Positions 54,101 to 64,000 of a stretch of DNA of 64,000 nt are shown here, one piece after another. The stretch is taken from contig JAUIRK010000859.1 of the NCBI GenBank assembly GCA_030549495.1, positions 35,001 through 99,000 on the forward strand. The letters are read 5' to 3'. The stretch comes from Nectonema munidae (Eukaryota; Nematomorpha; Nectonematoida; Nectonematidae). Position numbers and translations under genes: made by a program. The stretch's first letter is position 1. Every line of letters begins with the position of its first letter. The notes beneath the pieces were generated by a model that was given only the letters and a program-made list of their open reading frames with translations, did no database searches and was not told where the DNA came from.

Positions 54101-57100
54101 AATATAAAAAAAAAGCGAAAAAAGTCATTTCTCTACAAAAAAAACTTTTGTACAATGAGCACTATCTTTTTATGTGTCTTTCTTTGTGTTAAAAAATATA
54201 AATTCCACATTTTAAAGTTATTGAGTTCTTTCTTTTTTACTTTGAATTTTTTCTTTTATTTAACCCTATAAAATTAAAACCGATCTCTATATGTTATTGT
54301 GGCACTATAAAAATCATTATGACAAAGTATGTTAAAAAAGAGTCATCGTATAATTTTTAATCCAACCCTGTCAAAAATAAGAGAATTTTTAGGCGTAGGG
54401 TTAGATAAAGTCATTTATAAAATATATTTTCAAAACTAAAACTTTGCCATTTTGTTGGCTCTGGCAATTTAGTAAAAACAAAGAAGAGCTTAATTCAAAT
54501 CTACTAAATTTTTGTTTTATTCGAAGTAATGCTGGAGCCAACAAAATTTAAAAGCTCTCTGTCCCTTAGCAAATTTTATCTTATATGGCAGTAATATGTA
54601 ATTGATTATGGTGAATTAAAGTATGATAGGTGATTGGATGTCTTCATACATTTGGGAGTTTGGAAGAGAATGAGTAAAAATGTGAAGGCTTGTCTTCCTT
54701 GTCCAACTTTTTTAGGGTTTTGGAAGATATTATATTTATAAAAAAATTTTGCTTTTTTTTCAAACCAATTTTTTTCGTTTCAGCACCAACTATGGATAGT
54801 CCATGAACCAATACACATATATTATGCAAAGATGGCGGAAACCAAACAAATGGCGAGGAAGCGTAGTCGCGCTTAGCTTTGAATATTCACATATATTATC
54901 ATATATGTTCTTTTAGATTAGGAATCCGCTATAATTATAATGACACGTCTACCATTGTTTAATTTCTTTTGTATATTACCAGAAGTGGGCAAATGTGGTT
55001 CTCGCTTCAGTTAAATGCATTTTCCTTATCTCTTTTTTTGTCTCAATTTTTTGTTTTTTTAGAAAAAAATAAAAAAAATATAGCTGGAAACTTTTATCAA
55101 ATATTTTCAACAAATTGCATATATGGTGTAAAAGCTTATTGAAATAATAAAGGATCATATATATATATAATAAACATATTTTATGATTGACACTTATCCT
55201 GCTACAGATAAGGCATCTGTACGGGTACAATATCGCTAATGCAGGACTGAAGGTTCCGAGGTGCTTGGAATCTCCCGCCAATATTCTTCGCCCCCCTATT
55301 TTTCCCTTCTTCTATCTTCATCCCTTTTAATATTTCTTCTTTATTATAAAATCATAAAATGTTGAATTTAAATATAATTTTGATCTCTTTATTTTTTAAA
55401 TTTCAGTTAAGGCCATTCCTCTGTTAAGGAGTTATTCGTGCTTAGACGGCGTCGGTGTCTTCTTACAAGGAAAGTAATAACATCTTCAAAGTTGATTTCC
55501 ATGTCTAACTTTAATCAGTGAAAGGTTATTCAATCCATCTGTCTTCATATTACTGCGTAAACTTGACTTTAAACATTTTAAAACACTAAAAGCACCCTTT
55601 GCTCTCAACTGGTCACTCTAAAAGCGTACTGTTTCTTGAATTGTGCTCTGTAGATTTTAAACAGTCTGCCATTATGTATACCAACAGTCTAATTCAGCTT
55701 CAACACACATGTGATTTGGTATGACATCAAAAAAGGGCCTCACTTTATTTCATAGCAATTAGTACAATTAACTTTAAGAATACATGTAATTTCCGTTGAC
55801 TTAACAATGCATGCATTGAGTTACTGCAGATGCTTCTGACATATGGCTAGCTCCGTTATATCCTTGGCGGGGGTTAAAACTAACATCTAACCAATAAAAC
55901 ATATTTCGATATAAAAAGCACTTTTGCTCATTCTTAACCAGTTGTTCGCTACTTGCACTGAACAAAGTCAACCAAACGTTCTTGAATACAGTCCGTTTGG
56001 ACTAAATATCTTTAAAAAATATCGAAAATAAAGAGTAGAAGTTTTTATCAGATTATGTGGGAAATACAATAGGTAAGTTCTTTATCACGGGGTTTTTTAC
56101 AAAATAAGTTTTGAAAAACTTACATACCTCAAGATAACTGCAAAGTGTTCCTTGGTAGAGACATCGCTAGCCTCATCCGCAATAAAAGAAAAGAAAGGAC
56201 GTTTTTTTCATTCCTTATATGATCACATTTGACTTCAATAATTTCGCTCTCCATTTTCGCTGATGTGATTCACCATTTTTTGGAGCTGTTTCATTATGAT
56301 CAACGGAAATCTAAAAAGAGCATCTAAAATGCTGCGATTTGCTTCAGCACTTTCGCTGTTGTCTCTCAATCGAATATTCTGCTTGCCACAGAGAATAATT
56401 GTCTCGCTCATGCTCCTCAAGTTTTGCCTATTTTTGGTGATTCTACCAAAAATCGCAAATGTTATGCTAAAAAAGAAAAATTGTATTTACTAATCTTTTT
56501 GATAAACAAATAAACTATATATTTACTTATGCCTTAGCCATCCACAGAAAAAGCCTCCACACCTTTGAAAATTTTTCTCGGTACGGCCCTTCGCTAATGA
56601 TACCAAGAATAAAATTCATTCAAAACAAAACAAGGCTTTTGTGATTCAATAAGCAAAGTTCGATAGATTTTTCCGCATTAATGAAAGAAACCTGCAATTT
56701 CTTTGATAAAAAGACCAAATTGTCTGCAAATGGCAATTTTGGTTCAAGCGAGAGATCTTAATCCGCTCGTCCTGTGCAGCGTTGTGGAATCAGCAAAATA
56801 TTTGGCGACTGCGAGTCCAATAAATAATTTATCATTTTTCGACTTCGACTCTGACTCTCTCTCTCTCTCTCTCTGAATTTTCTGTGTCAAATGTTCTAAA
56901 CCTCCAAAAAGGTTGATGACATGAACCATATTTCAAAGTCATTTGTGAATGTTAATTTTAAATAGTCACTGAAAGATTTCCTGAATTTTAGACATTTCTA
57001 CTCTGTGTTGCAAGCAAAATATTTGATCTATTTTCTTCAGCGTAATTTATTAAAATTTGTATTTGTAATTCAGTGTTTTTCTTGCATTGTCTTCAAAAAG

Positions 57101-60100
57101 ATTTTCAAATTAGTGTCTATAACCTTTTTATCTAAGACAAAAGAATACGCTTCATAAACTCAATTTATCACAATTTTTTTCCCAAAGGTATTTGGTTTAA
57201 AATTTTTTTCCTAAAAACTTTCTACTCATAAACTGAGGTTTGCTCCTTTGCAAACTAATTTTAACATTAAATAAAAAAGTTCATTCTTCAATTTTATTGA
57301 ATTTTTCAGCCTTTTTTTCATGGGTTGCAAAAATACGAGGCTTGGAGTAAAATGATGAACATTTTTACATCGCGTAAAGTGTGTCTATGAATTTATTTTT
57401 TAATCAAACATAGGTAATGTTGCACTATCCGTGCATTGATGAAAAGCAATTTTAATTGGAAAGAAGTTGTTCAATGATATAATGCTTTCATATGTCAATC
57501 TTTTCTTGAATGCGATTATAGTTTGAGTATCGGACTATACGTGCATTGTAGCAAATACAGTCTATCCCTGCCTCCATTTCTCTCTCTGTTTCTCTCTCTT
57601 CACTACTATACACACACATACAAATTGAAGACCAGTATTATGGACAATACAGGCATAAGTGCAACATGGACGAGATATTTAAAAAGAGGAAGACAATATT
57701 AAATTTGTGCTGAAATTTTAATCAAGAGTTATTGAATTTTCAAGACGCAATAACATTTGTGAAATACCCTCTCCTTCACTGTTTTCATTTCAAAAGTTTG
57801 TTTTTCGCTTGTACTCTTTTCTCTCAAATGTTTTCTATCCCATATAGTATAAGAGAGCGTCCCTTCTCATACAGCTCATCATCTCTTCATCACAGCATTA
57901 TGATAGACACGTTACATCGCATATATGTGTATCATGTAGATATATCGTATTATGGAGGAGACATGCACTGTATTTGCTACAATGAGTATAGTGCGATACT
58001 CAAACTATAATCGCATTCAAGAAAAGATTGAATATGAAAGATTATATATTGAACAATTTTTAATTAAAATTGTTTATAATGGGATAGTAATACCCAAACA
58101 TATATGAATATAACTATATTTATAAAATCGGAGTCCGACTCCTTCTCAAAAGGTGCGCCTCCACATCCCTGGTCCTGGGTTCGTTTTCTAATCGTAACTT
58201 CCCTAACATCTTTTCCAAGAAATAAAAATATATCTGTTCACGCGCCATGTTGTGAAATTCTTAAGTAACATCAATAAGAAATTAATGAAAATTTTAGAGC
58301 AGTATTTTACAAAAGAAAAATGCATATTATATTCCTTTTTTTCATGTAAACTTTTCATGTAACTCCATCCAACTCATCATTTTATCGCATTATATTCATT
58401 GCAAAAATGGGCTTCAAGAAGAGATTACATATACGTAGGGAAGGGGAGATTGAGGATATGGAAAAGGCACAGTGCATTAATCCTTTTATTAGTGCACAAA
58501 ATAAGCAGCAATCAAAGAGGGAATAGATAGATTTGGATTATCACTATTTTTATCTCTCTTAGTCTAATAACACATATATCACACTTTGCGTATGTCATGT
58601 TATTCTTGGTATGGCACGCTGAATAATATCTGTGAAATGGAATGTGTATCATTTTTTCATTAAAAAACTTCCAATCAAAAAAGATCAAGAAATCGTTGAA
58701 AGCGATAGTGAGGATGAAAATTGGTCAAAACTATTGCCGAAAGAGATTTGGCGCGCAGAACTCTCTCTCTCTCTCTCTCGCTCTGTTGGTGGTATATAAT
58801 AAATATAGAGAAAGCGGCAAGACTTTTTTCTGCAGTTATACTGACATCACATTAATCCTGCCATAATTCATCACCAGTGAATACTTCATTTTGCTCCTTA
58901 GCTCTATATACTTTTCTTTTGGAATTTATATCATGTATGAAAAAAAGTATCAATCACAAAAGCTATAATTTGCACATCTAAAATTTCATCAATATATGCA
59001 TAAAATGTATGAAATTTATGACTTTGCCCTGTCTAATCAGCTTCAGCAATATACGTAGCGTGTTTTTGCATAAAAACATATCCTGCTTCTCTATTATTAT
59101 CACCATTATTGTCATTTTTACGAAGTGACGCAAATGCCATTACTGCATAAAGATCGTTTTGGTTTAAGCTTTAAAACACACCAATTTCTGCATTCATCAT
59201 AATACATATCATATGACCCAGAATCAAGAAAGGAACCCGGATTTTTGAGGTCGTAATTAACAAAAAAAAGAATTTTCTAATTGAATTGAATTAGTAAAGA
59301 GAACTAAGTTTTTATTTTAATCAAATTTAGTATACTTATTAATGGGGGCATGAGTAAGGTTGGTAAGATACTGCGCTTTGATAACTCAAGATCGATGTTT
59401 CAATCCAAGCCTCCTTTCTCCTTTCTTTATAGTTCGATACAAGCGCAGCACTGTGCCTTCTCGATGAAAACGCCCTACAGTGCCTTTACCTTAATGACTA
59501 ATAATCTCAAACTTATTATTTGATTAGAAAGGCCTCGCGCAGGAACATTATTTACGGGACTGAGAAGAGATATGGAGGATCCCCTGATTGAAGAGCCATT
59601 TGAGTGCTTTAAAATTTTTATTGTTAAAAGCGAATTTTGAACTTTGTCCGGTTTGATAGACGTTTTTTTGGATTTGTGAAGTTTACCTCAAGGCATAGAT
59701 TCATTTTGTATTCTGTTTAAATAAGTTTGAACTAAGTTGAAGAATGCTACACACTCAGTGCTCAAGTTGATTGGAATAATGTAACGAAATTAATCCCAGG
59801 GATAAAATTGGTTTCAGGGTCAATGACCTCTACGATTCGAAAAGCTAGACGTTGAATATTTGCTTACTTTGTTGAATGTAAGACATATTCACGATTAAAG
59901 CGTAAAAATAGCAAAGTAAATCCACATTTTGTATTTTATTTTGCTACACTACCTGAATGCCGCCATGTTTTAATTTAATGACACAATGTTTTATATAACC
60001 CATAACGGATCACTTGCTGAAATTTGATGCACGTTAATTATCCTCCATTTTTTATTTGTAATTAATTTTGCAAATCAGGGGTGCTTGAATCCCTAGTTGT

Positions 60101-62230
60101 TTCGAGAAAGCTTCTTAGAGCGTACAAATTAGCAACTTTGTAACCAAGTTCTTTTTTTTCTGGTTTCGTTTTCTTTTACAATATATTCAAAAAGTGGTTA
60201 AAATCTAAATGTCCTATTCGAGATAACGAAAATGATATTTCAAATTTTTTGAAGATCTTAACTACTCACTTCATAAGAGAGTTCTGAAGAGACATTAGAA
60301 GTGTTAAACATAAAAAATTAATTTTATTTTACAAATTTAAATTTATTAAGTATCATTCAAACAATTTTTATCGTAACTTTGAAGAATTATAATATTATAA
60401 AATTATTTATACACGTATAGAAAATATTGTTGGCATTTTGGATTATGTGGAAATAACTGATAATAAAAATTTGTTTTACGGATCGGTTATTATCTCTGTT
60501 TAGAAATGCGTTTTTCTGAAAATATTTTGGGGTTTCTTTCATGAGGATAATCATCCTCCATTAAAATACCATTTTACCTCGTTCTGATTTGCAGAAAATC
60601 TAAGTACTATATTTAAATTCAACCAATTGCTAATTTTTTATATCGCTTTGTTCAAATGGGCAAATAAGTCAAAGGATTTATTGAAACAACTTTTCCAACT
60701 CCAATTTTTTCTGCTTAGACTCTACTTCGGTCCCAGCTTCATTGCTTGCCGACTCGACAAAGGCTCTGGCATTTGGTACGTCGGCACAGGCGACATCAGA
60801 GACGCTTCCTGCTTAGCTTTTTTCGTCATCCTCTACTACTTTGAAATGACTGCGTCCTTTTGGTGGCTAACCTTGACCTTTTCGTGGTATCTCGCAACTT
60901 CGAAAAAGTGGAGTGGAGAAGCTTTTCACGCAATTTGTGCTTGGTTGCACTTTTCTTCTTGGTTCATTCCCGCTGTCCTCACAATTCTGCACCTGATTCT
61001 AAGAAGGAACAACATCTCAGGTAAATTTCAAAGAATATTTTCAATGAATTAAAAAATCGCAAAATTTTATTCACGTGATTCAGAAGTACAGGACCCAATT
61101 TATATTTTTGTCAACCGCTTTCTGCAATAAAGCTGCCTCCTCCAGGAGGGTAAAGAATTATGAATGCACTTCAACAATCAACAGAAATATCACATTCTAA
61201 ATCTCTTGAATATCTTTTCCAATATTTCGTAAATCAATCATGGGTCATAGCATCAATCTTCTCAATATATTTAGTAAATATAAATGCGATGATGTTATCT
61301 CCTATTGTTAAATAGTCTGCATTTACATTATTTACTATTGTTAACCCTTTCAGGCACAATGGGACACCAGTGTCCAAAAATCTTCTGTTTAATTTGTATA
61401 AAAACTCATTGAGAAAGAAAGCAGAAGATAGAAAACCCATGCCTAAAAGTTTCCGAAATATACTTTTATTTCTCACATCTTTAGATTTCATTGTTAACAT
61501 AGAAATCAGACGATATCTAAAAAACGCAGACGATTTATATTCAAAGGCATTGAAAAAAGCAGACGAAGATGAAATTACTTATGTTGCCAAATGGGAGCAT
61601 TGGGACTTAATAGGTTAATTCCATTTGAAACAAGAGTTCGTCTGTATTTCCTTTGGGAACATTGATACTGAATCGGTTAAACTAGATAATTTGGCCAAAG
61701 AAATAACTATTGACGTAATTTTGTTTACTTATACTTAGTTACTTACTTAAAAGCCCAAGTGTTGAAGCAAGTTGGTTGAAGTATATGTTGCGTATTCACA
61801 TTACTTAAACAGTTAGCCGATTAATGAATTAGTTAATCAGTTAGTTCAGTTAAGAGGTACGTAGTTCGTTTTATTGAGCATAACTCTAGTAATGCAAACG
61901 AGGACTAAATGTCTGTGTGGGTAATTGCTCTGATACGCTGATAAATACCACGTGCATTTATACCGAAATTCTGATTTGATATTTAACTTAAAAGCTTGGC
62001 ATAACATTGCTTTAACTTTTTGCAAAGAAAACTGCTTAACCGAAAACATCAATCTGAACACCGTCGAGCTCTTTCTAATCATCCCGACAGCCATCATTTG
62101 CGTGATGGGCTGCACCTTCTTATTCCTCGCAACGATATCCTTTTTCAAGATCAACAAGATTTTTCAGAAGTCTTACGCAGACACACAAAAACTCAAACAA
62201 CTCACTCTCAAAATTTGCCTATTTTCAGTG
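38178..62230 (+). CDS. fzd: Frizzled-family Wnt receptor, 5' part (exons 1-3)
   Basis: Seven-transmembrane receptor that binds Wnt ligands through an extracellular cysteine-rich domain. Coding exons: 38178-39103, 60719-61020, 62028-62230 (or from 61995), with GT/AG junctions and matching phases (2, 1, 0). Seen: hydrophobic signal peptide (residues 9-24); ten-cysteine CRD (Cys 51, 59, 96, 105, 112, 123, 127, 134, 151, 161); linker cysteines 221, 237, 241; TM1 to TM5; intracellular loop 3; start of TM6. CRD phrases such as CSLYTPMCTEKVN and SELNCSKLP are closest to vertebrate FZD4 or FZD9/10 as I recall them; the subtype is tentative. TM7 and the KTxxxW Dishevelled-binding motif were not found in the last 1.8 kb and presumably lie beyond the window. 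The ATG at 38178 is chosen because a signal peptide follows directly. Confidence 0.92.
39104..43800. other. Frizzled intron 1, left part
   Basis: AT-rich with no recognised exon. A GGCCGAATAGTC-type repeat lies at about 40395-40435. Nothing else is distinctive. Confidence 0.5.
43837..44460. mobile_element. TATACC element 3, with CTTCGTCC tandem units
   Basis: Left end TATATTATACCATTTTTACT, right end AAAGTAAAAATGATATATGG. Just inside the left end are three units of the form TTCGTCCTCTTCCAACTTAA; matching inverted units (GGACGAACCTAAAG, AACGAACTTAAT) lie near the right end. Confidence 0.65.
44555..44868. mobile_element. TATACC element 2, with GACAATTTAGAA tandem units
   Basis: Left end ATATACCTTTTTTACTTC, right end GAAGTAAAAATGGTGTATAT. 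The interior is inverted arrays of 20-bp-class units (TAATTTGTCTTTTTTTAT on the left, GACAATTTAGAATTGAAAAA on the right), so the whole element can fold on itself. It lies about 95 bp from element 3. Confidence 0.7.
45172..45682. mobile_element. Non-autonomous element with 8-bp target duplication ATAAATAC
   Basis: Left end GGGTCTTTTCGTTTAGACGG, right end CCGTCTAAACGAAAAGACCC, inverted over about 60 bp through CCATTTCGTCTGCCTTTTAT. ATAAATAC flanks it at 45164-45171 and 45683-45690. The left arm contains a local 31-bp duplication. The 8-bp duplication suits hAT or P-type elements. Interior is AT-rich, non-coding. Confidence 0.85.
46062..46338. mobile_element. hAT-type MITE with 8-bp target duplication CATACACC
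   Basis: Ends CAGGGCCGGCCTTAGGCC and CTAGGGCCGTCCCTG; CATACACC flanks it at 46054-46061 and 46339-46346. 277 bp. The CAGGG...CCCTG ends and 8-bp duplication are typical of hAT. Confidence 0.88.
46630..46770. repeat. TTTTGCAATTCC tandem array
   Basis: About six degenerate 18-21 bp units (CTTTTGCAATTCCTTTACA). Related units in the opposite sense lie at 47605-47670 (AAATTGCAAAAAGGAACG), so this may be one end of an element of about 1 kb. Confidence 0.6.
47447..47575. mobile_element. piggyBac-like MITE, inverted relative to the copy at 47792
   Basis: TTAA then CCCATTTACGGCCAATG, with the core TTCATCTTCGTCTGC. The right end is degenerate. Forms an inverted pair with 47792-47920. Confidence 0.7.
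47792..47920. mobile_element. piggyBac-like MITE with TTAA flanks
   Basis: CCCATTTAAGGCCAAGC start, GGCCGTAAATGGG end, with TTAA next to both. Core GCAGACGATATC. Confidence 0.75.
49720..50120 (+). pseudogene. Degenerate hAT transposase, C-terminal part
   Basis: SEFSHINIMKNKYLNR in one frame, then LHLNSCLRIALSDYKPHFEN in another frame. This matches the hAT dimerisation end 'FS.M..IK.KYRSRL.D.HL..CLRIA...Y.P.FE.L'. At least one frameshift. The sequence upstream is open but not clearly alignable. Lies in Frizzled intron 1. Confidence 0.7.
50218..50517 (+). pseudogene. Second degenerate hAT transposase C-terminus
   Basis: RVDLLFEALLSLEATSLESK then RVF, stop, FAGLFSSKLQ and RLPASSSDVLCFLRSYF. 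The pattern 'LL.I.PTS.ESERVFS.AG.....R..L....L..LR.YF' is the hAT C-terminal dimerisation motif of another subfamily than the fragment just upstream. In-frame stops make it dead. Confidence 0.7.
51870..51935. mobile_element. Possible hAT element end
   Basis: CAGTGTTGTTCAAATTGCGG then a GC-rich palindrome (GGCCCGCGCTCCGCATGCGG). The start resembles the terminal repeat at 52693. No matching right end was found. Confidence 0.4.
52693..52942. mobile_element. hAT-type MITE with 8-bp target duplication ATCTAAAT
   Basis: Ends CAGTGTTTTTCAAAC and GTTTGAAAAACACTG are perfect inverted repeats; ATCTAAAT flanks it at 52685-52692 and 52943-52950. 250 bp, non-coding. Perfect ends and target duplication suggest a fairly recent insertion. 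Confidence 0.92.
53260..53470. other. Repeat-like, GC-richer block
   Basis: Contains GCTTGCGCCCTTAT twice (about 53335 and 53457). On the minus strand it has a tRNA-like stretch (TGATGCTAAGATCATGG then GATTCGATACC). Possibly tRNA-derived; boundaries unknown. Confidence 0.25.
55480..56930 (-). pseudogene. Degenerate hAT transposase of the ZMYM1/DUF4371-like group
   Basis: Pieces in order on the minus strand: SETIILCGKQNIRLRDNSES and ILDALFRF (56420-56300); FFSFIADEASDVSTKEHFAV then ILRYV (56200-56120), with the first catalytic Asp of this group; RQGYNGASHMSEASAV (about 55875), the conserved 'GQGYDGASNM' block; GAFSVLKCLKSSLRSNMKTD and LNNLSLIKVRH (about 55590-55490), the C-terminal dimerisation block. 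Frames shift and stops occur between blocks, so it is inactive. Ends were not found. Confidence 0.8.
56845..56875. repeat. (TC)n microsatellite
   Basis: CTCTCT run; a second one lies at about 58758-58783. Confidence 0.8.
57415..58094. mobile_element. Long inverted repeat, foldback-type element
   Basis: The left arm (57415-57561) contains CTTGAATGCGATTATAGTTT and GCATTGTAGCAAATACAGT; the right arm (57966-58094) has the reverse complement (ACTGTATTTGCTACAATG, AAACTATAATCGCATTCAAG). Pairing continues outward imperfectly. The interior of about 400 bp has no recognised gene. Confidence 0.75.
59352..59418 (+). repeat. tRNA-like SINE head (tentative)
   Basis: TTGGTAAGATACTGCGC resembles a Pol III box A and GATGTTTCAATCC, about 35 bp on, resembles a box B. 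No convincing cloverleaf, so a tRNA-derived SINE rather than a tRNA gene. Confidence 0.35.
60719..61020 (+). CDS. fzd: Frizzled exon 2: extracellular loop 1, TM3, TM4
   Basis: Acceptor CCAATTTTTTCTGCTTAG. It reads LYFGPSFIACRLDKGSGIWY, then SCLAFFVILYYFEMTASFWW and LTFSWYLATSKKWSGEAF. This matches Frizzled 'F..YFF.MASS.WWVILTLTWFLAA..KWG.EAI'. TM4 ends IPAVLTILHLILRRNNIS before GTAAAT, in phase 1. The two Cys match the conserved loop pair. Confidence 0.93.
61345..61440. mobile_element. piggyBac-like MITE, right end degenerate
   Basis: TTAA then CCCTTTCAGGCACAATG, then ACACCAGTGTCC and GAAAGCAGAAGATAG. Lies in Frizzled intron 2. Confidence 0.6.
61498..61614. mobile_element. piggyBac-like MITE, left terminus lost
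   Basis: Matches the 30274 copy from CATAGAAATCAGACGATATC to the end, followed by TTAA. Confidence 0.68.
62028..62230 (+). CDS. fzd: Frizzled exon 3: TM5, intracellular loop 3, start of TM6
   Basis: It reads NCLTENINLNTVELFLI, IICVMGCTFLFLATISFFKI and KLKQLTLKICLFSV, corresponding to Frizzled 'C.VGN.N...L..FV..P', TM5 and 'KLE.L..KIG.FSV'. Donor GTG then GTAAGT at 62231, phase 0. Two in-frame acceptors exist. AG at 62026-62027, with the better pyrimidine tract, gives a loop three residues shorter than FZD4. AG at 61993-61994 gives one eight residues longer. I prefer the first. Confidence 0.85.
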
Positions 62231-62311
62231 GTAAGTGTTTCATTGCGCATCTCTTTACCAGTTGTTTTCATTTTAAATTTTGAAACAAGAGACTCTTTAT
62301 ATATAAAAATA

Positions 62312-62742
62312 CAGTAAACCCTCTCAAATACGACCATTCATCATCCAGCCACATTTAAAAAGTCGTATCTGAGAGGAAGTCGTTACAAAGGAGTTTCAAA
62401 AATTATGTTTTTTTTTGATAACGTCCTGACAGTATTATAACTTGTTTATTTTTTTTTCAATAAAACATATTTTGATTAAATATGCATGAAATTAACATAA
62501 AAACGAATCCTATTGAGAAAAAAAATTTTATAAAGCGAAAATTTAATGAAAATAATACAAATTTTAATTAATATTTTAAAAATAATCATTAGCATGTGAT
62601 TTAAAATAAAAATATATGTAATATATCAATATTTTAAATGAGGGGTTAGACAAGTCCTAGGGGTATAATTAAATGTAAATATTATTTGTGTGTATAAATA
62701 AAGTCGTATCTTTGAGGAAGTCGTATTGTAGAGGGGTTGCGG
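62312..62742. mobile_element. pogo/Tigger-like MITE, TA-flanked
   Basis: Left end CAGTAAACCCTCTCAAATAC, right end GTATTGTAGAGGGGTTGCGG, imperfectly inverted. Subterminal GTCGTATC..GAGGAAGTCGT occurs at both sides (62367, 62703). TA at 62310-62311 and 62743-62744. CAGT...CCTCT..ATACGAC ends are typical of pogo-like elements. It starts about 80 bp past the Frizzled exon 3 donor. Confidence 0.75.
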
Positions 62743-64000
62743 TACATTTTAAATGTCGTCTTTTAAGTTTTGCACCAAATAATAAAGAAAGAAAAACATC
62801 ATTTTTTATGAAAATTAGGAGGAGTATAAAAGGGGCGAACCAAAAGCTTCTCAGGAAATGCAAATTTGGAATGGGGAATGTTTTTTATAAGTTTCTTCAT
62901 TTTTCAATTCCTTATTTTAAATTTTTTTGGATCAAACTTATGCACCGAAAATCCTTCCTTATCTCAAAAAATTTGGAAAAAAAAGAAAACGTTTGAAAAT
63001 AAGGTAATATAAAAGCTTTTTGAAATATGAATAGAATAAATACTTGAACTAAAAAAAACTTGAAGCAAGATTAAAATTTCATACTCTTTATTTGAAAATA
63101 ATTAAAATGACGACTTACAAGACTGACGACTCGCTGTAACTCTTTCATGATGCCCACCATTTTTTTTTAGTTTTTATTGATAAATATTATTGATATAAGC
63201 AGTAGGAAGAGAAGAAATTGTTACAAAATGTTTCATCATTTGTCTTTGAATGTTGGAAATATTTTAACCAAGTGTGAATGAGTGCTAGTTTCTTATATAA
63301 AAAATGAGTGTTTATACCTCACTGTCCAAAAGTAATTTATCTATTTACTTTTAATAAAAAAAAATTTGATCAAAATAATTTAATATTTTGTAGAATGTCA
63401 TTTATAGGGTTCATAGTCAAATTTCCAAAAACTAAAATCCTCGTTACCAAAATCTCTGCTACCTTAGTTAACATGATTCCCTTTCCTCATTTTTTGGAAC
63501 AACAAAAAATCTGTTTTAAAACATTTAAAAAATGATCATTCAAAAAATTACAGAAAAATCAAGGTTAAAATTAGTATTTTAGAAATGTCTACATATGTAA
63601 ACATTTGGCTAAAATACAATTGCAAATTTGTTGTTTATTTGAGTGTAGATTAATAGTAAATCTGGGTCAATTCCGAAAAAAATAGAACAAAATTTGCCTT
63701 CAATAAATAGAAGCTTTCCAAAACATAATCGATTCAAAATCAATTAAACTTACTCCTCATCTAAGAACGAAACCAAACGGCGCCATCACCTCTATCATGA
63801 AAAGACAATCCACAGTCATTTTTTCAAGCCTTCTTTGTATAAAGAAGTAAGTCATATATTTGAAGAAGTTTGCATAATAGAAAAAGAAGAAAATAAACAG
63901 GATTGAAATAGAATATTTATACAAGAACAAAATGTAAGCTACCTTAAATCACAAATAAGATTTATAATGAGTGACGATTTGAATTTATTTTACATTTTGA
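62743..64000. other. Right end of window, Frizzled intron 3
   Basis: No TM6/TM7 exon or KTxxxW motif recognised. AT-rich with short open frames only. Confidence 0.5.

Noticed and set aside
58130-58205. CCTGGGTTCG box-B-like site
   Set aside because: No matching box A or cloverleaf.
61846-62157. Minus frame overlapping Frizzled exon 3
   Set aside because: Shadow of the coding strand; the plus frame has the TM5 and loop 3 motifs and fitting splice sites.

Overview
This is animal nuclear DNA, strongly AT-rich by eye, with large introns. Two metazoan-type genes can be pieced together from spliced exons whose reading phases agree at every junction: a TRIM/NHL-repeat protein gene on the minus strand and a Frizzled Wnt receptor on the plus strand. 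I cannot name the species. The repeat load (piggyBac-like, hAT-like and pogo-like DNA elements, LINEs, very long microsatellites) fits an invertebrate genome assembled from long reads.

Layout. 1-635 is a LINE endonuclease/linker fragment (minus) that runs off the left edge and ends at a (GAT)n tract of about 750 bp. 2945-29439 is the TRIM-NHL gene (minus): 13 coding exons, 802 codons from the first in-frame ATG. It encodes a coiled coil, a filamin-type Ig domain, a low-complexity linker with a YxxxxL-phi motif of the eIF4E-binding type, and six NHL blades. No RING or B-box was found. Its introns hold a (TCTA)n tract of about 600 bp, piggyBac-like MITEs, two foldback elements, and two exon-like segments with good splice sites that would introduce stop codons. 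29440-38177 separates the two divergently oriented genes; it holds a 3' LINE fragment, a foldback element and an ATTTGGCC-type tandem/inverted repeat, but no recognisable host exon.

38178-62230 is the 5' part of the Frizzled gene (plus). Exon 1 carries the signal peptide, the complete ten-cysteine CRD, TM1 and TM2. After an intron of about 21.6 kb, exon 2 carries TM3 and TM4. Exon 3 carries TM5, the third intracellular loop and the start of TM6. The rest of the gene, including TM7 and the KTxxxW motif, lies beyond the right edge or was not recognised. The giant intron is full of DNA-transposon debris: three hAT transposase remnants, at least three short non-autonomous elements with intact 8-bp target duplications, a long inverted repeat near 57.4-58.1 kb, and a family of elements that share a TATACCATTTTTA terminus and carry tandem 20-bp-class repeats.

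The two genes have no obvious functional link beyond adjacency: one is a probable post-transcriptional regulator, the other a Wnt receptor. The most interesting observations are the eIF4E-binding-like motif in the TRIM-NHL linker, the phase-compatible TGA-containing cassette exon within its coiled-coil region, and the TATACC element family with tandem arrays.
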